From NCBI GenBank assembly GCA_045635765.1, contig JAZTWH010000076.1:1-39093 (forward strand): a DNA stretch of 39,093 nucleotides, written 5' to 3'. The DNA comes from RGIG995 sp045635765 (lineage in GTDB: Bacteria; Bacillota; Clostridia; Oscillospirales; UBA644). How positions within the stretch are numbered: the stretch's first letter is position 1; the number at the start of each line of letters is the position of its first letter. Shown in pieces: positions 24,936 to 31,664 of the stretch. The notes below the pieces were generated by a model. That model did not search any database and was not told the DNA's origin. It saw only the letters and a program-made list of their open reading frames with translations. Both the position numbers and the translations under genes were made by a program.

Positions 24936-25949
24936 TCACCGTGCAGACAATTCGATCAAATGGGCAATTCCGGGAACCGATTCTCCCTGCATGATGCTGG
25001 TGGGGCTCATCAAAGCCCCGGTGCCCATAACCAAAACCTTTTTCCAGGTCCCCTTCATCATCTGAGGCAACACATAGCCGCACAGCACGGAAGCCACGCA
25101 ACCGCATCCCGATCCGCCGGAATGGACGTCCTGACGCTGGGGGTCGAAGATCATACAACCGCTATCCTGATAATGATTTCCCAAATGAATGTCGTCCGTC
25201 TTTAGCAATTCAATCAGCAGGGTTGAGCCGATCTTTCCCAGATCTCCGGAGAGAATGAGATCGTAATCATCCGGGCCCGTAGCGGTATCGTCAAAGAACC
25301 GTTTCAGGGTCAAGGCCGCCGCCGGTGCCATTGCGGCACCCATATTGGCCATATCGGTAATATTCATGTCGATAATTGCTCCGGGGCAGATTCGCTTTAC
25401 CTTGACGCCTTCTCCGCAGGAGGAGACCACCGCACAGCCGGAGCCGGTAACCGTCCATTGAGCCGACTGGGGACGGAATCCGCCGTACTCCAGGGGAAAC
25501 CGATATTGACGCTCCGACGAGCAAAAATGGGAGCTGGTCACGGCGGCACAACGGTCGGCAAACCCACCGTCAATCGCAATGGAAGAAAGGATCAGCCCTT
25601 CCACCATTGTTGAACACGCGCCGTACAAGCCGAAAAACTGTACACCGCTATCACGAAGGCTGTAATTAGAACTAATACATTGATTGAGAAGATCGCCCGC
25701 GAACACAAAGTCAAGATCCTTTTCAGATATTTTGGCTTTTTCAAACGCATATTTCATTGCCTCCTTCTGAAGAAAACTTTCGGCCTTCTCGAAGCTATCC
25801 TCGCCGCAGTATTCATCCTGCTGCCAATGCTCAAAATGGGCTCCCAGGGGGCCTTCCTTTTCTTTTTTGCCCACGATTGCAGCAGAGGAAACAATAACGG
25901 CCGGCTTTTTCAGTTGAAAGGTTCCGCTGCCTAACTTTTTTTCACTCAT
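24936..25949 (-). CDS. spoVAD: Stage V sporulation protein AD
   Basis: Soluble SpoVA subunit that binds dipicolinic acid; it has a thiolase-like fold but lacks thiolase activity, 337 aa. Typical stretches are KLGSGTFQLKKPAVIVSSAA at the N-terminus, DFVFAGDLLNQCISSNYSLR, FFGLYGACSTMVEGLILSS and CGCVASVLCGYVLPQM. It starts inside the spoVAC stop (4-bp overlap). In many Clostridia spoVAC, spoVAD and spoVAE form the minimal operon, as here; no spoVAA, AB, AEA or AF is present. Confidence 0.95.
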   Translation of the reverse strand: MSEKKLGSGTFQLKKPAVIVSSAAIVGKKEKEGPLGAHFEHWQQDEYCGEDSFEKAESFLQKEAMKYAFEKAKISEKDLDFVFAGDLLNQCISSNYSLRDSGVQFFGLYGACSTMVEGLILSSIAIDGGFADRCAAVTSSHFCSSERQYRFPLEYGGFRPQSAQWTVTGSGCAVVSSCGEGVKVKRICPGAIIDMNITDMANMGAAMAPAAALTLKRFFDDTATGPDDYDLILSGDLGKIGSTLLIELLKTDDIHLGNHYQDSGCMIFDPQRQDVHSGGSGCGCVASVLCGYVLPQMMKGTWKKVLVMGTGALMSPTSIMQGESVPGIAHLIELSAR

Positions 25950-26395
25950 CCAACCACCCCGATCTGATACAGGATAAAATAGATCAATCCGTACAAAGTG
26001 GAGGCGGCAACGCCGTAGGCTATGACCGATCCTGCCACGGAAAAAATCTTCGGTCCGATACCCAGGACCATTCCTTCCACCCGAAACTCCATGACGGGAG
26101 AAGACATTGCATTTGCAAATCCCGTGATGGGAACCAGGGTTCCGGCCCCTCCCACCCGGGAAATATTGTCATAGACGCCGAACCCGGTCAAAAGAATACT
26201 GCAAAAGACCAGCGTGACCGACTCCATCGCAGAGGCAATGGTTTCACTGAGACCGAAATAGAGATAGATTTCCTTAAAAACTTCCCCAAGGAAACAAATC
26301 GTTCCGCCAATCAAAAAGGCACCGAGACAACCTTTCCATAAGGGCTTTTTCGGCGTATGACGCCAAACCAGTTGTTGATAATCTTCCGAACGCAT
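25946..26395 (-). CDS. spoVAC: Stage V sporulation protein AC
   Basis: Membrane subunit of the SpoVA dipicolinate channel; B. subtilis SpoVAC behaves as a mechanosensitive channel. It is 149 aa with about four hydrophobic segments (CLGAFLIGGTICFLGEVFKE, MESVTLVFCSILLTGFGVY, the VPITGFANAMSSPVMEF loop, and VAGSVIAYGVAASTLYGL). AAGGAGGAAGATC precedes the ATG. It is the first gene of the operon and overlaps spoVAD by 4 bp. Confidence 0.95.
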   Translation of the reverse strand: MRSEDYQQLVWRHTPKKPLWKGCLGAFLIGGTICFLGEVFKEIYLYFGLSETIASAMESVTLVFCSILLTGFGVYDNISRVGGAGTLVPITGFANAMSSPVMEFRVEGMVLGIGPKIFSVAGSVIAYGVAASTLYGLIYFILYQIGVVG

Positions 26396-26422
26396 GATCT
26401 TCCTCCTTTTCTTCCACGGCTA

Positions 26423-26450
26423 TTTTTACCGAAGAGATGTGGAATATACA
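26423..26450 (-). promoter_or_regulatory. Possible sigma-G promoter of spoVAC
   Basis: Minus-strand TGTATA (26445-26450) matches the sigma-F/G -35 pattern TGnATA; 16 bases downstream lies TAAAAATA, a poor -10. spoVA is sigma-G dependent in B. subtilis. The -35 touches the T-tract of the preceding terminator, leaving no room for another promoter upstream. Confidence 0.35.
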
Positions 26451-26478
26451 AAAAAAATGTCCGGCCTAACGGCCGGAC
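26450..26478 (-). terminator. Intrinsic terminator after the membrane/PH-like gene
   Basis: Perfect 8-bp GC-rich stem GTCCGGCC / GGCCGGAC with loop GTTA (minus strand; 26459-26478), followed by eight T. It ends the endonuclease-like/M24 peptidase/membrane-protein operon. Confidence 0.92.
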
Positions 26479-26490
26479 TCATAATTTTTT

Positions 26491-27000
26491 TCAAACTTTT
26501 TGAAGCTCTCCTACAGCGTCAAACCAGGCAAGAGCATCGGAAACCAAAAACACCGCCGACCCATCTTGCGGAAGAAAGAGGGTAATCTCCCCTTTCTTAG
26601 CATCGGAGATCTGAATCCCGGTAATATCCGAGATGGAAATGGAGAAGGCCTCCGATTCCGAAGAATAAAAGGAAAGGGACTTTTGGGTAAGAAACAAACG
26701 GCCTTTTGCCGCTTTCCCCCGGAAAATTCGGCGAGCCGAATCCTCCAAAAGAATTGCACCCTCTTCCGCCAATTTCTGCCGATAGGGGGCATATGCCTTG
26801 GCTCGGAAGAGCTCTACCAAAAACAAGACGCCCGTAATGGCCGCCCCCGAAACCAGAGAACAGATTACGGCAACGAGAAGGATTTTCAGTGTTTGCAGGA
26901 ACACCGAATCCGGCGGAGTATTCACAAGGAACAACAACATTCCGATGACGGCACCGGCAGAAAACCCAGAGCTGATGATACGAAGATTTCTCTTTTTCAA
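26491..27000 (-). CDS. Unknown two-helix membrane protein with a C-terminal PH/GRAM-like domain
   Basis: Not recognised as a named gene. 169 aa from a TTG at 27000, preferred because GAGGTG lies six bases upstream; an in-frame GTG at 27009 is the alternative. Two hydrophobic helices lie near residues 10-27 and 38-62 (LLVAVICSLVSGAAITGVLF). The rest (about residues 75-169) is soluble and reads like a bacterial PH/GRAM fold: KGRLFLTQKSLSFYSS, a DITGIQI strand, GEITLFLPQDG and a terminal amphipathic helix with a tryptophan. It follows the M24 peptidase gene by 7 bp and ends at a strong terminator. Such domains often contact lipid or protein partners; here the role is open. Confidence 0.6.
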   Translation of the reverse strand: MKKRNLRIISSGFSAGAVIGMLLFLVNTPPDSVFLQTLKILLVAVICSLVSGAAITGVLFLVELFRAKAYAPYRQKLAEEGAILLEDSARRIFRGKAAKGRLFLTQKSLSFYSSESEAFSISISDITGIQISDAKKGEITLFLPQDGSAVFLVSDALAWFDAVGELQKV

Positions 27001-27016
27001 AATGAACACCTCACCT

Positions 27017-28096
27017 TTAAAGAATAATCAAATTCTTGGGGCTTTGGGTAATATTGCGGCAGCCTCCATCCAGAACCACCACGAGGTCCTCGATCCGCAC
27101 CCCACAGTCGTCGGGAAGATAGATGCCGGGCTCCACACTCATCACGGCACCGGCCGGAATGATCCCATCGTACCGGGAAGAAAAATTGGGCGTCTCGTGA
27201 ATCATCAAGCCGACCCCGTGGCCCAGAGAGTGTCCGAAGGCCTCTCCAAAGCCTTTTTCGGCGATGTGATCCCGGGCAAGGGCGTCAATCTCCGCCCCGG
27301 TCATCCCTGCTTTTAGGTGATTTAGAGCGTTTTTCTGAGCAGAAAGGACAATTTCATAAATTTCCCGCTGATAGTCGGAAATTTCTCCCACGGCAACGGT
27401 CCGAGTCATATCGGAGCAATAGCCGTCGTAGACCGAACCGAAATCCATAGTGATCATATCTCCCCGACCAACGACCCGGGAGGAAGGAACGGCGTGGGGC
27501 TTGGAGCCGTTTTCTCCGCAGGCCACGATGGTATCGAAGGACGGATTGGAAGCTCCGGCACATTTCATGGCGTAATCGATTTCTGCGGCGATCCGCTGTT
27601 CCGAGAGGTCTCCCCTTTGCCAGCGGGAAGCAATAAAATCGCAAATATGAGAAAAAGCCTTGTCCGTAAAGGATTGAGCCGTTACGATCTTTTCAATTTC
27701 CTGCGGGGATTTGATCATTCGAAGATCGGACAGGACCTTTTCGTCCCCCATCAGCTCGAATCGGTCGGACAGGGCTTCGGAAAGGGCTCGGTACTCCCGG
27801 TAGGTTAAAAATTCATCCTCAAAATAGAGGATCTTGACCCCGTGGGGCAGTTCCTCCGCAAGGGTTTTGGCAAAGGATTTCTCCAACAGCTTTACGGAGT
27901 ATCCGGGGCGAATGTCCTTTTGTGCCATGGTGATATAACGGAAATCCGTGTAAAAAGTCTGCTTTTCTTCGCACACGAGAACCATTCCGTTGGAGGAAGT
28001 GATTCCGGTCAGATAGCGGCGATTTTCCGGGCGAAAGGACACATAAGCAGAGTTTTCTGGCAGTTTTGACAACAGTCTTTGTGCAACTTCGTTCAT
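27017..28096 (-). CDS. M24B family Xaa-Pro aminopeptidase-like protein
   Basis: Cytoplasmic metallopeptidase of the M24B (Xaa-Pro aminopeptidase/PepQ) group, 359 aa, pita-bread fold. The N-terminal creatinase-like domain holds YVSFRPENRRYLTGI. Metal ligands are visible: the two aspartates in TMDFGSVYDGYCSDMTRT, the histidine in HSLGHGVG, and glutamates in SVEPGIY and VRIEDL. It probably removes N-terminal residues before proline. In many Firmicutes this gene sits before efp and spoIIIAA; here efp is missing and the spoVA operon intervenes. The ATG follows GGAGG that lies within the last codons of the upstream gene. Confidence 0.92.
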   Translation of the reverse strand: MNEVAQRLLSKLPENSAYVSFRPENRRYLTGITSSNGMVLVCEEKQTFYTDFRYITMAQKDIRPGYSVKLLEKSFAKTLAEELPHGVKILYFEDEFLTYREYRALSEALSDRFELMGDEKVLSDLRMIKSPQEIEKIVTAQSFTDKAFSHICDFIASRWQRGDLSEQRIAAEIDYAMKCAGASNPSFDTIVACGENGSKPHAVPSSRVVGRGDMITMDFGSVYDGYCSDMTRTVAVGEISDYQREIYEIVLSAQKNALNHLKAGMTGAEIDALARDHIAEKGFGEAFGHSLGHGVGLMIHETPNFSSRYDGIIPAGAVMSVEPGIYLPDDCGVRIEDLVVVLDGGCRNITQSPKNLIIL

Positions 28097-28097
28097 T

Positions 28098-28952
28098 TCA
28101 TGCCTCCAATGCCGAACGGTACATTTGCTTCATGGCAAGGGCATCTACGTCCATCGTACCGTCGGACTCGCAAATAATGTGGGCCTCCGACCGCTTTTGG
28201 ACCAAAAGATCCGCAAGAGGTTCAAAATCCGGCCCGAACACCTTGTCCTCAAAGGTGAGATGCTTTTTCTCTCCCCCGGAGGTATATTCGATCTTGGAAA
28301 AATGAACGTGCATCCGACAGGTTCGGTCCGCCCCCAATACGTCCTCCATTCGATTCAGAATGGCAAGATAATCTTCTTTGGTGCAAACACCGCCCCGAGT
28401 GCGGGCATTCAGATGACCGAAGTCCACCGTGGGAAGAAAGGACTCGTGGACCTTGCACAGCTCCAAAACCTCATCCAGGGTACCCAGTTGGTTGATCTTA
28501 CCCATGGTTTCCGGGCAAATTGAAATATGGTCCAAATGCTCGTTCTTCAGGGCTTCCACGGCCTGGGACAAGGTTTCCTTGGCCAAAGCCAGAGCCGCTT
28601 CCCGGCTGATTTTCGCACAGCTTCCGCTGTGGACCACAATTCGATCGGCACCCATCCAATGGGCGGCCCGGGCGGTCTTTAAAATATAGCCGATACTGTT
28701 CAGCCGTTTCTCAGGCTCTAGGGAAGAAAGGGAAATAAAATAAGGCGCGTGAATGGAAAGAATCTTTCCCTTTTCCCGAAAGGCTTCCCCCAGTTTCCGG
28801 GCAGTTTCCTCCCCGACGGTGACGCCGTTTCCGCATTGATATTCAAAAAGGTCCAGCCCTAATTCTTCCAAAAAAGCGGGAAGTTGGAGGGACTTTTTAT
28901 ACCCTCGGTCATAAAATCCTTGAGGGGTTCCGGCAGGTCCGAACAAAACCAT
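28098..28952 (-). CDS. Endonuclease IV (AP endonuclease family 2)-like TIM-barrel protein
   Basis: A 284-aa TIM-barrel protein of the Nfo/AP-endonuclease-2 type. Compared with E. coli Nfo, most metal ligands can be placed: SIHAPYF and VVHSG histidines, PETMG glutamate, VDFGH aspartate and histidine, MHVHFSK histidine and ICESDG glutamate. The D-x-H motif appears as EKKH, so one ligand (Nfo D229) seems replaced. This may be a repair endonuclease with a changed site or a sugar-isomerase-like relative. It heads an operon with the M24 peptidase and is driven by a consensus promoter at 29044-29072 with a long leader. Confidence 0.8.
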   Translation of the reverse strand: MVLFGPAGTPQGFYDRGYKKSLQLPAFLEELGLDLFEYQCGNGVTVGEETARKLGEAFREKGKILSIHAPYFISLSSLEPEKRLNSIGYILKTARAAHWMGADRIVVHSGSCAKISREAALALAKETLSQAVEALKNEHLDHISICPETMGKINQLGTLDEVLELCKVHESFLPTVDFGHLNARTRGGVCTKEDYLAILNRMEDVLGADRTCRMHVHFSKIEYTSGGEKKHLTFEDKVFGPDFEPLADLLVQKRSEAHIICESDGTMDVDALAMKQMYRSALEA

Positions 28953-29043
28953 AGCAATACGATCCTTTCTTTAATAGGGAAATAGTGACCGACACACTTC
29001 AACCAAAGGGCCAAGGGCCCACATTTACCTGATACATACTACA

Positions 29044-29072
29044 ATTATAACACACTTTCCCTGGAATGTCAA
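29044..29072 (-). promoter_or_regulatory. Consensus sigma-A promoter of the endonuclease-like operon
   Basis: Minus-strand TTGACA (29067-29072), exactly 17 bp, TATAAT (29044-29049): a perfect consensus. The roughly 85-nt leader before the ATG contains a GGGCC/GGCCC hairpin (around 29008-29020) but no clear terminator, so transcription should be strong and constitutive unless a repressor acts. Confidence 0.9.
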
Positions 29073-29160
29073 ACCCCCAAAAAGCTTTATTTGATCGATG
29101 GAATCAAATAATGCAGGTTCAAGAATCAGAGAAGTAATGATGGGAACTGTTAAAATTTTG

Positions 29161-29215
29161 CTAACACAAAGAAGGAACACCCTTCACTGGGGAAAATTTC
29201 CGCCGATGAAGGGTG
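29161..29215 (-). terminator. Hairpin terminator downstream of the TIM-barrel/small ORF unit
   Basis: Stem CACCCTTCA / TGAAGGGTG (29178-29186 and 29207-29215) with a 20-nt loop that can itself pair in part (GGAAA/TTTCC). On the minus strand it is followed by TTCCTTCTTTGTGTT. It lies in the otherwise non-coding 28953-29306 stretch, whose only other content seen is the promoter at 29044-29072 and its leader. Confidence 0.55.
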
Positions 29216-29306
29216 CCCTATTGGTTTGAATTTTACTCAAAATCGGTGATGACGCAAAATAGTCCTTTCAAGCCACATCGGAGAGAGGATGTACAGAATG
29301 CCCACT

Positions 29307-29537
29307 CTATGCCCATCGGGAAGAAGGGGCCTCGGGCTTTCCTTCCCCTTCGGGCTTGCCTTCTCCTCCGGGCTTCTTGACTTCGTCAATGAAGGAACGC
29401 AGTTTTTGCTGAATGAGATCGACCTTGGAATCGATCATGGGGACTTCATAGCTCATCCGCGCTCCGCCGATGTCTCGGTAGCCCCTCAGAGGAGTGGTGA
29501 ACTCGCCGGTCCAACATTCGGTGAAAGGAATCCGCAT
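29307..29537 (-). CDS. Small unknown ORF, possibly a gene remnant
   Basis: Not recognised. 76 codons (about 12 more are open upstream without a start). The first 55 residues look protein-like: TECWTGEFTTPLRGYRDIGG, then a helix around VDLIQQKLRSFIDEV. The end is low-complexity (GGEGKPEGEGKPEAPSS). No ribosome site is visible before the ATG, and the reading frame begins 33 bp after the TIM-barrel gene stop. It could be a decayed fragment of a larger protein or a small coupled gene; evidence for expression is lacking. Confidence 0.3.
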   Translation of the reverse strand: MRIPFTECWTGEFTTPLRGYRDIGGARMSYEVPMIDSKVDLIQQKLRSFIDEVKKPGGEGKPEGEGKPEAPSSRWA

Positions 29538-29569
29538 CTCATTAAAATCGTTACAATACGGTGCAGGCG

Positions 29570-30400
29570 TTATTTATTGATGGTTTTCAGATAATCGATG
29601 CTCATCTTAGCACATTCCAGGGGAGTTTTGCCCATGGAAGGATTGTCCTGTTCCACGACGACCCATTCGGCACCGGATTCTTCCGCAGCCTTGAGAATCG
29701 CGGGGAAATCCTGAACGCCGTAGCCCACGGGACGGAATTCAAAGGTCTGATTGTCCTGAGATTTCTTCTCCGCACCGTCATCCACGCCGATGAGAGCGTA
29801 CATATTGTCAGACTTCTGACCAAAGAAATCCTTCAGGTGAACGATCCGGCACCGTCCGGCGTATTTGCGAACGTATTCCGCAGGATTTTCACCGCCGACG
29901 TTGACCCAGCAGGTATCCAATTCGGTCTGGAGAAGATCGGCATCAACGGTCTGATAAAGAGCATCCAGCATATGCTCGCCGCCGACCATATTGGTGAACT
30001 CGAAATCATGGTTATGGTAGCAGAGCTGCATCCCCTGATCCTTTGCAACTTTTCCGAGGGTTTTGCAAATTTCAACCAATTTGGAGAAATCTTCGTCCTC
30101 TTTGCAATAGTTGGTAGAAACGTGAGGAATCACCACGAACTGACAACCGATGGCCTGATACTGAGCGTAGGTCTCTTCGGGACCGTCGGCCAAAGTCTGA
30201 GCCATATTGACGTGAGCAGAAATGGGGGTCAGACCGTGTTTTTTACAAAGATCGCGGACTTCTTCCGCAGAATGGCCGTGGAGTCCGGCAAATTCAACGC
30301 CGTCATACCCCATCTCTTTGACCTGTCTGAGGGTTTCGTCCATGTTTGCCGCAAGGGCATCACGAACAGAATACAATTGCAGTGCTACGGGAAATTTCAT
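29570..30400 (-). CDS. Sugar phosphate isomerase/epimerase-like TIM-barrel protein
   Basis: Xylose-isomerase-like TIM-barrel (AP endonuclease 2 superfamily) protein, 276 aa. Typical start VALQLYSVRD; further landmarks are GYDGVEFAGLHG, ISAHVNMAQ, QLCYHNHDFEF, LDTCWVNVGG, RIVHLKDF and VVEQDNP. The glutamate, histidine and aspartate of a divalent-metal site can be placed. Proteins of this kind act on sugar or inositol derivatives, but the substrate is unknown. GGAGG lies ten bases before the ATG. The divergent AraC-type regulator, sharing an overlapping promoter, probably controls it. Confidence 0.85.
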   Translation of the reverse strand: MKFPVALQLYSVRDALAANMDETLRQVKEMGYDGVEFAGLHGHSAEEVRDLCKKHGLTPISAHVNMAQTLADGPEETYAQYQAIGCQFVVIPHVSTNYCKEDEDFSKLVEICKTLGKVAKDQGMQLCYHNHDFEFTNMVGGEHMLDALYQTVDADLLQTELDTCWVNVGGENPAEYVRKYAGRCRIVHLKDFFGQKSDNMYALIGVDDGAEKKSQDNQTFEFRPVGYGVQDFPAILKAAEESGAEWVVVEQDNPSMGKTPLECAKMSIDYLKTINK

Positions 30401-30432
30401 AACTTCGTAACCTCCGGTTCAAATATTTGTAC

Positions 30433-30461
30433 TTGTATTATAAGACAAAATGTGCTATAAT
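30433..30461 (+). promoter_or_regulatory. Sigma-A promoter of the AraC-type regulator gene
   Basis: TTGTAT (30433-30438), 17-bp spacer, TATAAT (30456-30461) with an extended -10 TG. It overlaps the opposite-strand promoter almost completely. Confidence 0.65.
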
Positions 30462-30465
30462 GCAA
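30437..30465 (-). promoter_or_regulatory. Sigma-A promoter of the TIM-barrel gene
   Basis: Minus-strand TTGCAT (30460-30465), 17-bp spacer, TATAAT (30437-30442), about 37 bp before the ATG. It is mirror-symmetric with the AraC promoter, so RNA polymerase could bind only one of the two at a time. Confidence 0.65.
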
Positions 30466-30521
30466 GTCAGTATAGGAAATATTTCGGTCATTTATTGCGA
30501 TTCGGAGGAGTTGAGGGAAAA

Positions 30522-31361
30522 ATGGCAGCCTTCTATGAAAACAAACAAATTCCGGTGGATGCCCATATGGGTAGTACCCTGACGGAGGAACCCCATCTGC
30601 ACGACCATCTGGAAATGGTATATCTTCGCAACGGATGTTCGGGAACGGTTTGCGACGATCATCGGGGAACAATTTATCCCGGAGACGTATTTCTTTCTTT
30701 CCCCAACCAGATCCACAGTTATCCCCACGTAGGAGACGGGACGGGGGAACACCTGATTCTTGTTTTTTCTTCTAACGTCTGCAACGAATTTAAAGATCTG
30801 TTTCATCGGATGTCCCCCATCTCCCCCATCGTTCGAGCCAAGGATCTGGACGGAGACATCCCAAAATTAATGGAAAAAATTATCGAGGAAAAGGAAACGG
30901 ATTCTCCTTACCGGGAAGCGATCATTCAGGGGTATCTGCTCTCCCTTTTGGGCAAGCTGTTCCGTTCCATGGAATTTCGGGAAGAAAAGCAGTCGGACGG
31001 ATCTTTGCTAAAAAGCATCTTGAATTATTGCAACAACCATTACACCGAAGATTTGTCCCTGGAGATTCTTTCCAGAGAGTTGAATACCGGGAAATATCAT
31101 ATATCTCACATTTTCAGCGAAAAATTGAAAATTTCCTTTCCCGATTACGTGAACGGTCTTCGCATCAACGATGCCATCCGTCAGCTGACTACGGACCCGG
31201 ACCGGACCATTACGGCAATTGCATACGATTGCGGATTCAACAGCACCCGGACCTTCAACCGGGCCTTTGCAAAATACACCGGCATGGCTCCCCGCGACTA
31301 CCGGGAGGAAAACCTGTACAAAAACCTGGCCCCCATGAATTTTTATATTTCTCAGCGGTGA
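30522..31361 (+). CDS. AraC/XylS-family transcriptional regulator
   Basis: A 279-aa regulator with an N-terminal cupin-type ligand domain (LHDHLEMVYLRNG, then YPGDVFLSFPNQIHSY) and a C-terminal pair of helix-turn-helix motifs (SLEILSRELNTGKYHISHIF and ITAIAYDCGFNSTRTFNRAF, ending TGMAPRDYRE). The ATG at 30522 is chosen over an in-frame ATG 24 codons upstream because GGAGG and GAGGG lie just before it and the cupin starts there. It is divergent from the sugar-isomerase-like gene, a common local-regulator arrangement, so a carbohydrate-derived ligand is inferred. Confidence 0.92.
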   Translation: MAAFYENKQIPVDAHMGSTLTEEPHLHDHLEMVYLRNGCSGTVCDDHRGTIYPGDVFLSFPNQIHSYPHVGDGTGEHLILVFSSNVCNEFKDLFHRMSPISPIVRAKDLDGDIPKLMEKIIEEKETDSPYREAIIQGYLLSLLGKLFRSMEFREEKQSDGSLLKSILNYCNNHYTEDLSLEILSRELNTGKYHISHIFSEKLKISFPDYVNGLRINDAIRQLTTDPDRTITAIAYDCGFNSTRTFNRAFAKYTGMAPRDYREENLYKNLAPMNFYISQR

Positions 31362-31402
31362 CGGCCCCTCTCCTTTCCTAGAATCATTACTTTATGTTTA
31401 AT

Positions 31403-31421
31403 GGGAGAACCTTGGTCTCCC
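31403..31421 (+). other. Hairpin downstream of the AraC-type gene
   Basis: GGGAGA / TCTCCC with a short loop, 41 bp past the AraC stop. No T-tract follows, so it is not a good intrinsic terminator; it may stabilise the 3' end of the AraC mRNA. Confidence 0.3.
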
Positions 31422-31440
31422 CACAAAAACGCCGCCAATG

Positions 31441-31458
31441 AAAATTGTCGACAATTTT
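31441..31458. promoter_or_regulatory. Perfect 18-bp palindrome upstream of the xpt promoter
   Basis: AAAATTGTCGACAATTTT is a perfect dyad whose core TTGTCGACAA resembles GntR-family operators (TnGTnnACnA type). It ends 20 bp before the -35 of the xpt promoter, where an activator or repressor could act. A few T follow, so a weak bidirectional terminator role for the AraC gene is also possible. Confidence 0.5.
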
Positions 31459-31478
31459 TTGAACTGTAAAAAATGCGG

Positions 31479-31508
31479 TTGACAGAAAGAACTCCCATAT
31501 GATATAAT
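31479..31508 (+). promoter_or_regulatory. Sigma-A promoter of the xpt-nucleoside transporter operon
   Basis: Exact TTGACA (31479-31484), 18-bp spacer, exact TATAAT (31503-31508) with an extended -10 TG. Transcription would start near 31515, giving a leader of about 175 nt before xpt. Confidence 0.88.
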
Positions 31509-31540
31509 AAATATGTAGAATTTTATTTTTTACAAATATA

Positions 31541-31634
31541 CATCCAATTCCCGTTTATTACCGGTCGCATTCCTGCAATACCGTCAAAAACCGACGGTAG
31601 ATTGGATTCCTGTACCGTTTCCTATGGGCAGGAT
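31541..31634 (+). ncRNA. Structured 5' leader of xpt (unassigned riboswitch or attenuator candidate)
   Basis: An outer stem ATCCAAT / ATTGGAT (31542-31548 with 31601-31607) encloses a perfect hairpin TACCGTC / GACGGTA (31579-31585 with 31593-31599, 7-nt loop). A further stem TCCTG / CAGGA (31608-31612 with 31629-31633) leads into the terminator. The stretch ATTCCTG...TACCGT occurs twice (31569-31584 and 31606-31618), so GACGGTA has two possible partners, and TACCG at 31559-31563 is a third. The canonical purine-riboswitch core (UAUA-type junction, GATATGG loop, TTTCTACC) was looked for and is not there. Known family: none recognised. Confidence 0.5.
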
Positions 31635-31637
31635 CTG

Positions 31638-31664
31638 ACAGACTTTTTTCAAGGTCTGTTTTTT
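31638..31664 (+). terminator. Intrinsic terminator (attenuator) in the xpt leader
   Basis: Stem ACAGACTTT / AAGGTCTGT (nine pairs with one G-U; 31638-31659), 4-nt loop, then a run of T. It lies only 26 bp before the xpt ATG and after the promoter, so it must be bypassed for xpt expression. Confidence 0.85.

Larger units (their letters stand above)
30431..30467. repeat. Inverted repeat spanning the divergent promoters
   Basis: ACTTGTATTATA (30431-30442) and TATAATGCAAGT (30456-30467) are reverse complements at 11 of 12 positions, with a 13-bp spacer. Each arm contains the -10 of one promoter and part of the -35 of the other. Because both transcripts point away, the dyad acts at DNA level and is a candidate operator for the AraC-type regulator. 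Confidence 0.75.

Noticed and set aside
31541..31634. Canonical purine (guanine) riboswitch upstream of xpt
   Set aside because: Expected from context, but the GATATGG loop, TTTCTACC junction and matching P1-P3 layout are not present; only a TTTATTACC fragment is vaguely similar.
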